Part shown: positions 47,441-57,214 of the stretch, piece after piece
Layout of the letters: each line of letters opens with the position of its first letter
How positions within the stretch are numbered: the first letter of the stretch is position 1
Source of the DNA: Sclerodactyla briareus
Taxonomy: Eukaryota; Echinodermata; Holothuroidea; Dendrochirotida; Sclerodactylidae
DNA: 64,000 nt
Direction of reading: 5' to 3'
Assembly (NCBI GenBank): GCA_026419785.1
Contig: JAODTK010000478.1
Coordinates: forward strand, 186,001-250,000
The notes under the pieces: generated by a model
Databases searched by the model: none
What the model saw: only the letters and a program-made list of their open reading frames with translations
What the model was told of the DNA's origin: nothing
Made by a program: the position numbers and the translations under genes

Positions 47441-49330
47441 TCGTAAACGCGATAACTCGAACCCACCTGGATGTATGAAGCTCATCTTGGTATGGGTACT
47501 GGACTCTGTTTGTTTTTTGTGGGCAGGTCCGAGGTCACATGAGGTCATCAAGATGTCAAGTTTTACCAAGTACGCGTAAACTTGTAAACACGTAGGTTCA
47601 GAATGGTTGGTCCGATCAAGTTGAAATTTAGTGTAATGCTCATGGGGGTAACAAAACCCTATTTTTCTTTGTCAGGTCGTGGGGGAATTTTGGTTGAGAA
47701 TAAACAATTTGGGGAATAGATTTTGGGCCAAATTTGGCTTGTAAACACAAAAACTCGACCCCACCTGGATGGTTGAAGCTCATCCTTGGTATGTGTGTTC
47801 CTTATGATGAAACATGAACCCAATTGTTTTTGGGTCGGTCAGAAGTCCGCTGAGGTCACACGATGTTCAAAGTCTCAAAATTTGTAAACACGACAAGACC
47901 GGAATAGTTGGTCCGATCAAGTTGAATTTGGTGTAGAGCTTTCCTTTTATGGCGAGGGGAGGGGAAACTTTCTTTTTTTGGTTTATGTGTTGGGAGTATA
48001 TTTGGGTAAAAAATAAATTAAAAAAATGTTAAAAGTCGATATTTTTGGCCAATTTTGGCTTGTAAAACACTATAACTTTGACCCCACCACCGGGGGGGTG
48101 GATATTTGATAAGCTCATGCTCGGTAGTGTATTTCTCACGATAAAGGTAAATTAACCCTATTGTTCTAGGGGTCAGGTCATCTGAGGTCACCAGAGATCA
48201 ATGTCTGCAAACCTTGTGAATCGATGAGTTCAGATGCTTGGTCTGATCAAGTTGTAAATTTGGTGTAGCTTTAGCAGCTTTCTTATGGGGGCGTACAGGA
48301 ATCCCATTGTCTGCAGAGCGGGGGTGATTTGGTCGAACATGAACATTTGCGAAAAGTCGATATTTTGGTCAATTGGCTTGTAGACACAATAACTCGCCGC
48401 CCTCACGCCTGGATGGTTGGAAGCTCCTACTTGTATGGTGTGGTCCCCATGATGATTACTTGAAACCATATTTGTCCTTGGGGTGCGGTCAGCGTCATCT
48501 GAGGTCACCAGAGTTAAAAAAAGTCTGAAAAATTGTAAACACGATAAGTGTAAGAAATGGTTGCTCTCCGATCAAGTTGTTTTGGTGTATAGCTTTCTTA
48601 TGGGGGTATAGGAACCATATTGTTCTTTGTTTAGGTCGGGTTGAATTTCGGGTCCCAAATTGGAAAATTTGCGAACAGAATTCGATTTTTGAGCCAAATT
48701 TGGCTTGTAAACACAAAACTTCGACCCCACCTGGATGGTCACCAGAGTCAAAGTCTGAAAATCTTGTAAACACGATAAGCTAAGAATTGTTGGAAACTCC
48801 GATCAAAGAAGTTTGAAATTTGGGGAACTCCGCTTCCTTATAGGGTGTCCAGGTTATGGGGGTACAGGTACCCTACTGTTTTGGGTTCAGGTTGGAGGTA
48901 ATTTTTGGTAAAAATTGGAAATTTTGTGAAAGGTCGATACTTTGGCTATTTTGGCTTGTGAACACATAACCCGGCTCCACGTGATAGATGAAGGTCACAC
49001 TGTATATCTTTTCCCTAATTTGGGTATTCCTCATAATGATAAATGCAACCTATTGTTTTTTTTTTGGGGACAGTCAGAGAGTCGTCTGAGGTCACCAGGG
49101 TCCAAGTTGAAATTCTTGTGAATACGAAATTAAGTCCAGAATGGTTTTCCGATCAATGAATTTGGTGTACAGCTAATCTTCAATGGGGGGTACATACCAT
49201 ATTGTTCTTTGGGTCAGGTCGGGGGAGAATTGTGGCGAAAAATAGATAATTTGTGAAGTCCGACCCCACCCCCTGGTTTGGTTGAAGATCAAGTTTAAAT
49301 TCGGTTATAGCCTTTCTTATGGGGTACACA
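47441..49330 (+). repeat. Tandem repeat, unit about 320 bp built from two related halves
   Basis: The anchor GGCTTGTAAACAC (or a near variant), followed by ACTCGACCCCACCTGGATGG, lies at about 47441, 47736, 48057, 48375, 48702 and 48952, with a partial unit at 49257. Spacing is 295, 321, 318, 327, 250 and about 305. Each unit has a second TTGTAAACACGATAAG box about 150 bp after the first, followed by GGTTGGTCCGATCAAGTTGA. Both halves share TTGTAAACACGATAA, a TTATGG/TATGAT box and CCTATTGTTTTTGGGTCAGGTC, so the unit is an old dimer. Short units come from deletions. Confidence 0.87.
48175..48200 (+). promoter_or_regulatory. Three AGGTCA-type half-sites at 4-bp spacing within the tandem repeat
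   Basis: AGGTCA (48175-48180), AGGTCA (48185-48190) and AGATCA (48195-48200) are direct repeats separated by four bases. AGGTCA is the nuclear-receptor half-site, and spacing of four is the DR4 arrangement. Related arrangements recur in other units (47532/47542, 48498, and near 49088). Any binding is inference; the pattern may be fortuitous in a repeat. Confidence 0.4.
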
Positions 49331-49334
49331 GGAC

Positions 49335-50235
49335 TCCAAATTTTCTTCGTTCTGGTCGGGGCGAATTCTGGTCCGAGAATGACCATGCAATTAATACTAC
49401 AATGCGATTCTGCATCTATTTCGTTCCACGGTTTGGTCCACCCATTTATTATCGCTAGACTGGACCGTGTTATAATACCTCCTCTTTTCCAACTGTTACC
49501 ACCATTTTTTTTTTTCCTCCTTCCCAACTTTGGCTTCAGTTATCTCGTACTTTTCCTCCCCAACTCGGACTAGTTCCCCCGAGGTGGTCCCATATTTGCT
49601 GTGGTATGCCAGAGGCCCTACACTCATTTGCAAAAAAATTAATATATAGCAGTCTTCAGGATTCGCGTATTCATTCCACACGGAATATTCAGATAAATTC
49701 ATTACTGCAAGAAAAATTGGGTAGATGAAATTATCAAGAGGGCTGCAGTGCAAGATCCATGGAACACGTTTTTTTGCCCAACGTATTTTCATGAGAGACG
49801 TGAGAGACCCCAAAAGGCTTAGCGTTGAGTTTAACATTCTGTTGCCACACTCTGTTGCACAGACTCTTCGATTCCAACCGCCTGGAGAGCTTGCCAAGTG
49901 ATTTGTTTGCCGAGACAACGGAAATGGAAGTTGTGTAAGTCGACCTCGTACAACTAACCGTTTAGCCCCTATCCTGGTTGGTGTGTGTCCAAGCCCATAA
50001 GATATTGGGGTGCTGACTATTATGTTATTATTATTAGTGTAGTAGTTTTATTATTAGGATTATAATTGTTACCAAATGTAATTAGGTAGATAAACTCTAT
50101 TAGGTATGTATAAAATAAAAAATTATAAAATAAATAAAATGACTGAATGGGAATTCCTAATGATGCCCCGCCGACTGGATTGTTATAATTAACAAATCTG
50201 TTCTTAGTAAGAAACGGTTCAGTGGCTATGCTGTG
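49335..50235. other. Unrecognised open frame on the minus strand
   Basis: A 140-codon minus frame (49496-49918) and an overlapping one (49180-49527) are long for this window. The first has a hydrophobic mid-part and a lysine/glutamate-rich end, but no domain that I recognise, and it runs into the tandem array. I do not call it a gene. Confidence 0.2.
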
Positions 50236-50239
50236 GGCC

Positions 50240-50515
50240 TGAAAACTAGCTGCCACCCAATATTTAAAGTCTGCTCAACACTGTGAGAGTATGAGAGTTC
50301 TATCCTTAACAGTGTAATTTCCTTCTTCGTACACGCTAAGGTATATCAGTGTATAGCGTTTCTAAGTGATTATTATTATCATTCCTCTTTTTTTGTTATT
50401 ATTATTATAGTATAATTGAATATGTAACTATTATTATATTAGTATTATTATATTATTATTAGTATTATAGTATTATTATGATTATTAATTATGATTTTAT
50501 TATTAATAATCCTGA
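50240..50515 (+). repeat. LINE 3' end with ATT-rich tail, copy 2
   Basis: GCTG-CACCCAATATTTAAAGT, GTGTAATTTCCTTCTTCGTA and TCAGTGTATAGCGTTTCTAAG match 32145-32270 in order. A TATTAT tail runs from about 50370 to 50515. Confidence 0.6.
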
Positions 50516-50519
50516 AGAA

Positions 50520-51440
50520 AGGGCCACAGAAATGTATAATAGCTGTGAGTCAGACATATAACAAACACCCAATCCGTCAGCCGATGAATCCATCCATCCA
50601 TATGTCAAACAGTCGCCCTCCATTTTTAATAATTTTTGCTCACTAAAAAAAATCGAACCACAAAGAGCAGCGACAAATGCTAACATTATTAAGCAGCAAT
50701 AGAGCTGTGTTGGATATCGAAACCCCAATTGAAGGGAAGTTGACAAGAAGCTCTCGGACTGACATATTTCATCCTAACTTATGTATCCATCCATCCTTTC
50801 TGGATTATGGGAGGGCTTGCTAAGCCAGTCACAGAAGTCTTCGATTGCTCTATCACAATTAAGGATATTCCAACTGAACAGCGTCCACTTATAATTACAG
50901 CCTATCAAAAAATTTGGATTATGCAAGTACACGTCTTCAAAGACAGGGGTTATAACTCATGACATGGGGTATTTCGAATTAAGTCACTGACTGAGCTGGC
51001 TCATATTCCATCCTGGCAAGTCAAAAAATTTTTAAATGTTGGAACAGGAATTCTCCCCCACGTACAATTAAGGTTTTGCAGTATGAAATCACCACCCAGG
51101 ATACGATGTCACATTTGTCATATGCATATGCCATATGCCGAAAGCATCTCGCATGTTAACAGGGTAGCGGTAGCCTAAACTTCTAAATTCCCGCTGAGTC
51201 ATCTATGTTTCAAATTAATAGCCAAAAATGTTCCAGCGTTAGATCCTATGTTCCCCTTTCTGTAGGACATATGTATATACCACATAATAATCGAGAATCT
51301 AGCCAATTGTAAAAAATAAACTTTTACAATTGACGGGATATTTGCAGAATTGAATATGTTCTGGGTGAAAGAGATGGCGAGGGATGGTTGCCAACGAGTG
51401 TATGCCGCAATCTGTCCTTAGTCAAATGATTGTATTAGAA
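50520..51440. other. No recognisable gene
   Basis: One 85-codon minus frame (50489-50746) without a recognisable domain. 51300-51420 has weak similarity (AGAGATGG-GA-GGATGGTT) to the end of the long repeat at 63.2 kb. Confidence 0.3.
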
Positions 51441-51444
51441 TAAT

Positions 51445-51522
51445 AATATATAATATATGATATATATATAATATAGTAAAATAGATAATATATATAATAT
51501 ATATATAATATATATATAATAT

Positions 51523-51563
<41 letters not shown>

Positions 51564-51578
51564 TATATATATATATAA
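51445..51578. repeat. (AT)n microsatellite
   Basis: Alternating TA with a few ATAA interruptions over about 130 bp; it accounts for a Tyr/Ile-rich minus frame. Confidence 0.9.
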
Positions 51579-51589
51579 ACTTGTACCAC

Positions 51590-53440
51590 TCAAAATGATT
51601 AAAGGAATTTATGATAGTATTGAAAAGGACCGGGTGGTAGAGATGGTAAGGAATGGTTTCTAGAGTTTCCAAATGTTAGCTTAAGATGTTCTAGTCGACT
51701 GCTGAATTTTCTTCAGAAATGCGTTTCCATTGATGGAAACGTTTGTTTTCACTTATATGCGGGCTCAATGAGTTCCCTGTTCAATTTCCGGCTTTAGCAT
51801 TGTAGGAAGGGAGGGCGACCCCTTGACCTTCTCCCCAGGCCGGAACTCCCCCCGAAAGAATCTCTCGGTAAGAGCCTGGTCGCGCCTCCTGATGGACCGT
51901 CAGTATACCTTCTCCAGTCATGCATTTAATCTAACAGGTAGCCTCCACTGTATACGCATTATTCACCAATACGTGTATCTGTCGTCGGCGCTTTAGATTC
52001 CTTGAGTACAACGAATTGAGGGACGTACCTTCATAGTTGTTTTAAAACACCCCAGTTGGCAGACTTGTATGTAGTTAACCATGAATGAATGCTGTCGGGT
52101 GCCTCTGATCACTATGTGAGCGGGTGTACGGCACCAGGTCTATTCTGAATCGCCCAAACTTGGCGAAAATTGTACGAACATTTTTTCAAAAGAAGAAACA
52201 GGAATTAGGTACTCCCGACAGGGATAGCTGGCGCTAGGAGATGCGGGTTGTGTTGGGAAACTGGGTTTGGTTTGTCAAGAAATGGATAAACATGGCTCTT
52301 TAAACATTAAAAACTAGGGGTTTTGTTTTTTTTAAATTCGAACCTAATTTTATGTGGGGGTAATATCTTTTTGCAGATTTGTCGAAGAACGACCGTTTGA
52401 GGCGTGTGAAGGAAATTTTATGACATTCTGATTGCTTGAATGGTGTCGGACAGGATCGACAAACTATCGAGGGGGCAAGTAACAGTAGCATTGTGTCGGT
52501 AGGTGGGGAAAAACAATTTAAACTGCTAACCTTTTTTTCGCATCAGAGGGGGATTCATTATGCTCATTCTACTACTCTAATATACTGCTGGGCTACAACA
52601 TGTGGAAAGGAATATTTCGAAAGTCTTCCGACAGAAACTGGACGGCCAAGAAAAATAAGCAGTCTCAAGCGGGACACCTTTCCAGATTTGAACAAGCTTG
52701 AGAACTGTAAGGTGTAGGTACAACTTCAACATGTAAAAAGGTGAATTGCTTCATCCTTCAGTATTTGTTCGTCTCACGACGTTGCCCAATGGCGACAACA
52801 CGGCGACAATATTCCAGGATTCAACGACTGGTTATATTAGCAACTTATGTTTACTGTTCAACGACTTAATTGAAACAATCACAGCATTTCGACGCGAGGA
52901 GCATCAGAATTTAAAACAATCAGGGGATTCATATATATATAGGCCTGATCGAGCTTGGAGGGGAATAATTAAGGGGCTGCAACACACACACGAGGATCAG
53001 CTAGACCAGGGTATAATCCGTTGAGGAATGGTGTGAAAGGTGTGCAAACCTTATCAACCAACACGATAAGTCGCCAAGAGCGTTGCCGATGGGAAATGAT
53101 GAGTATCACTCATGGATGAGCGGAAGAAGTAATTGTATTATAACTCAAATTTGTTACCTGATATACACACATGAATATGGAGAGACGGCAGAGATGTAAG
53201 CAACAGTGCTAGAATAGTCTCACAAAATGCATGCTCAATCTGTTCTTAGGCTGTTCCTTTTCTCAGGCAGCGTTTCGCGGTTATTGATGGAACGTTTTGT
53301 TTCACTTACATTGGCGCGAAAGTAATGAGGTTCCCACGTCAATTTCACGGGATTATCAAAGAATGTTTTTGAGTATAATCTGCCGAAGTTTGGTTCACTA
53401 TCAGAAACTATTATGAGAAAATATATGAATAGACCCAACA
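51590..53440 (+). repeat. Long non-coding interspersed repeat, copy A
   Basis: It is collinear with 60408-63265. A 40-base identical stretch lies at 52741-52780 and 62721-62760. Other shared boxes are ACAGGTAGCC (51937/60553), GGCACCAGGTCT (about 52130/60717), GGGCTACAACATGT (52588) against GGCTACAACATAT (61124), CAACTTCAACATGTAA (about 52720/61268) and TTATCAACCAACACGATAA (53050/63019). Segments at 51590-51660 and 51690-51790 match the end parts at 63175-63265 and 53235-53350, so an older copy abuts on the left. No transposase or RT is seen. Confidence 0.75.
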
Positions 53441-53869
53441 GATTGGAAATGCTCTACAAATGAAACCAGGGCTCTTCTTCATGAAGATACTTAGGAATGT
53501 TCCCAACTGCCTAGGAAGAATTCGTCCTTTCTTAGAAGAAAAAGTTCCTAAATTAGGAAACGATTTTTATTTATTCATAAAAAAGTTCCTAAATTCTCTT
53601 TCGATGGACGAGCCTGAAGATCGTAATCGTCGATTTAACACAGTTTCTTCTTATCGCATGTTCGAGGAAGTTCCCAAAAATGAACACTGACTGACCACAG
53701 ATTCCTACGAACCTAAAGAATAGTAAGTTCATACGCCGTTGCCCTCCCTTGATCGATGTCTAAGTTATCAAAGTTATCAACCTCGATTATTGTGGAAAAA
53801 AAAAAAAACGAACACGAGAGTTGAAAATCAGAGCGTGTTCCAGCTGAATTTCGATAAGATATATCGCGA

Positions 53870-54670
53870 TACAATAGCCTAACGGTAACAGTAAATACGA
53901 TTAAAAACCTGTGTCCAGCATGGGTTTTCGTAGCTAGCCTAGGGTCAATAATACACTTGTCAAAGTTACCAGTACAACTAGCCTAGTCCTGCAGTTACAA
54001 TCACTAACTTAGGACTAAGTTACAGTACCGGTACAGTGGTAGCCTGTATGTTCACTGTTTGGATTCATAACCAAACCGACATTCAATGGAGTTGTAACAT
54101 TGTTTGGACCAAGTTCCCCGTTTGGAGTTATTGTGGCATAGAGTAGTCTAAGCAAGTCCTAGAGTTGCAGGCAGAGAAAGAATTGCAGAGAAAGAAATAA
54201 ATGAAAATTAAAAAGCGCATAAACTATTAGGCTAAGCTCGTCCTAAGCTAGGATAGAGTACTCATTTTTGTTGGAAAAATTTGGGGGGTTGGCCATCAGT
54301 TTTACAGATGGGCCTAGCCTAGGCTTAGCTACTTTATGGCTCATATGGAATTAGGGGCCTATGATTTTTGAATTAGACTAGCCTAGGCTAGTTAGCTTGG
54401 TCCATGTTCCAAATTCATACAAGTTCCGTCTAGCTAAGTTAATTTAACCTAGCTTCATGCTGGCTCCTATAGGAATGAAGTCGGCGATTGTATTGAAAAT
54501 TACCATTTTGTTTGCTTACTTCAATCATACAAAATACAATTGCCATCTGAAGAGACATTCAAATATAGGCGCCAAATGTTGTGCCGTTAAAGGATTTGCC
54601 CTTTCGGCGACAACAATCATGTAGCCTAGCTATGGGAAGCGGAATGGTATTGCATGACGGTGGCACATCC
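53870..54670. repeat. CTAG/CCTAGG-rich low-complexity region
   Basis: Words such as TAGCCTAGG, GCCTAGCCTAGGCTTAGC and GACTAGCCTAGGCTAG recur irregularly, so the tract is dense in CTAG palindromes compared with the rest of the window. No fixed period is seen. The preceding 53460-53870 has repeated GTTCCTAA/AGGAA words. Confidence 0.55.
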
Positions 54671-54843
54671 CTTGTAGGCTGGCTAACCACTGTCTATACG
54701 GTGTAACTTCACTCGATTGAGGGGAGTCATCCTAATAAGGGCGCAAACTTGAACAAGAGCCTCGGAGACTGTAACCACTGAGCCAGGGCGTCAATCCATT
54801 CCGAAACATGGGGGGGGGGGACGAAGGCGGACCTGCGATACAC

Positions 54844-54898
54844 TATCTAAGAGGAGCGCCACTATTGGTCGGCGCGTAACGCCGTACCAAAGAAATTC
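54844..54898 (+). repeat. Short dispersed element, copy 2
   Basis: It matches 24934-24986: ATCTAAGAGGAGCGCCACTA, then TTGG and GGCGCGTAACG, ending AAATTC. Confidence 0.55.
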
Positions 54899-54899
54899 T

Positions 54900-57045
54900 G
54901 GGTAGACCCTCAACTTGATTATGTACGATCAATTCCTATGCCACCTGATTGTACGGTCTGGCTATATTGGGCGGAACCATTCACCCGATCTATGAAAAAA
55001 AGTAACCCTTCTTGAATAAGATAATCCAAAGGTTTACGTTTAACAAATTTTACAGAAATAGCGAGTATATATAATATATCGGTTGATCCAGTTAGGGCGG
55101 AAACATGTAAAGTCTGTGTAATGCCACCACTAGACAAGAAGAAACTTCGTGTGGGGGTCAAGCACATCGTACACACGATCTATACAATTTTCATACAATC
55201 ATGGGCGTCCGCGTCGTCAACAAAATGGACTTCAAATAGGGCAAAGCGTGTTTATGTTTTCTTCCGTCTGATACGATCGCTTTCCCGCCGATATGGCTAA
55301 GCGGATTGATGAAGGATCAGAATGCCTGTTTTGTTAGAGGGGTAGCAGAACTAATGGCGTAGAAATTGCAAATTTAGTGGGGGTGATGGAGTTTGATTAT
55401 CGGATCGGGGGGAGGGGGCTAGGAGGAGGGTTTCCTCCTCACCCCTTGCAAATTTTTTGTCCCTCCCCTTGCACATTCTGTGGCAGTTTTGGCGCGTGGC
55501 CAATAGATCAATTTTGTGCAATATATCACTCCGCCAACACCGTCCTTATAGATGCGACGTGCTGCTCTGAATCTTGTGCATTTCTCTGCCAAATCGATCG
55601 CTGCGTGGGTGTGATAGTAGTCTAAATCTGCTAGCTTGGTCGCCTAGGGACGGCCGATCGGCCCTCCTCCCACTTTAAGAAAATGGTTTGCAATTTCAGT
55701 GGCCTTAGATGCAGTATGATGCATTATGACACTCCTTAACAACACTAACCCTTTGTTCCAGAATAATATTGTATTTTCACGTCCTTAGATGCGTCTTGCT
55801 AACTCAGGATCTCTTGATTGTACTGAGTAATTGGGCTCGGTTCTGTGGGAGTTGGTGTAATTGTACCTTAGTCCCGTAGGCTTTCTAATCGGGAGTTGGT
55901 GTAAATTCTTACCTAACAGCTGGACGCGCAACATCGGCATTCGTGACCATTCCTATTTGGGGGCTGAACGAAATTTGCCCGAATTTTTGAGGTAGGTCAC
56001 CGGAAGACTGGTACCTACCCCTCCGCGCGGAAATTTGTGCATGTTTTTCGGGTATTTCATCATAAATTTAGCCAGTCCGCAGAAGATTCGGCCATGTTTT
56101 TTTTTACTTTGGCCTTTTCGCTTTTCCAAATTTTTCACGAATTTTTGTCATTCATTCCCCAATTTCTCCTCGCAGAAAAATGTGTACGGCAGTCTGCCCC
56201 CCCCTCCTCACATGGTCATTCTGTGAATGCCCTCGTGTAACTGTTCGAAATCTCACTTTTCAGGAACCGTCGAGATCCTCCAGTCATTCCATACTAGATG
56301 GCCCTGGTCTAGATTTTTTGCCACTTTCCAGGTTCCTCCCGACGTTAATCTTTAAATAAAGATCGCCCGAAAATCATGAAGTTCTCGAATTTCATTGAGT
56401 TTCGCTAGTGACGGGAACCGGTAGGCCTTTGTAAAATACACCTTGTACGTGCAATCGAATTCTACCCCCATTCCCTAATCATAACAATATACACCATTGA
56501 TTGCTCTACAATACCGCCAGCCAATCACGGCAGTCGTTGTAAATATGTTCTTCTTAATTGACGACAGAAGTATAGTATATATTATTGCGAAATTTGTGCC
56601 ATTAAAAGAAAAGGGGTTTTCACACTCGAGGATTGAGGTGGGTGGGTGGGTGGGGTGGTAAACTCCTCCCACACATTACCACACGTTAATCACTGGTGGG
56701 AAGTCACCCCAGTTCCTACTGCCTCGGTCGAACCGCGCCTGATTAATTGGTTTCGAGACAAAGAACACGGACGGTACGTAATTTGGTGAATATAAGGGAA
56801 ACTATATTCTTTAGATTCGTCCTTTGATTGGCCAACCTTTTGAGCAGTTTACACACGTCAAGCAATAAACGATTAATGTAGACACACTATTCTGTAGGCT
56901 TTGCAGTTGCCCGGACGGCTGGAATGACGCACCTAATTGATTAGGCATTGCAAATTGTTATGTTGGGGTAAGAGTAAGTATAAAGATGTCGGTAAATGAT
57001 ATTAGTCAATCAAGTTTAGAAAACGTGAGTAAAAAGCTATTCAGA
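54900..57045. other. No recognisable gene
   Basis: Short frames only. The stretch 55975-56220 is a dispersed-type sequence with CGCGCGGAAATTTGTG and C-run ends; 55380-55450 is G-rich then C-rich and could fold back. Confidence 0.35.
56636..56658 (+). other. G-rich tract able to form a G-quadruplex
   Basis: Five successive runs of three or more G separated by single T (GGTGGGTGGGTGGGTGGGG) meet the usual G-quadruplex pattern. Whether it folds in vivo is unknown. Confidence 0.55.
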
Positions 57046-57054
57046 TGGAGTAGG

Positions 57055-57204
57055 CATGGATGTAGTCGAGACCGGGGTCTCGGTCTTGAATTTTCTCGAT
57101 ACAACTGGTCGTGGTCCGACTTCGGACCGAGACCGCTTACCTACAGTTATAACTCAGATGTGAGGCTGCATTCATCGGGCTATCCGGTCTCGACTACATC
57201 CCTG
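57055..57204. mobile_element. Intact 150-bp hAT-type MITE
   Basis: The left end CATGGATGTAGTCGAGACC (from 57055) and the right end, whose reverse complement starts CAGGGATGTAGTCGAGACC (up to 57204), match at 20 of 21 terminal positions. Both ends are flanked by the same 8 bp, GGAGTAGG (57047-57054 and 57205-57212), a target-site duplication of the length made by hAT transposases. The interior contains nested inverted repeats: GGTCTCGGTC (57076) with GACCGAGACC (57127), and GGTCCGA with TCGGACC. There is no coding capacity, so a transposase from an autonomous relative is needed. Confidence 0.93.
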
Positions 57205-57214
57205 GGAGTAGGCT

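Noticed and set aside
49496..49918. 140-codon minus frame as a real gene
   Set aside because: No recognisable domain, no plausible neighbours and it runs into the tandem array; kept only as an unrecognised open frame.
51418..51672. Tyr/Ile-rich minus frame of 84 codons
   Set aside because: Translated AT microsatellite.
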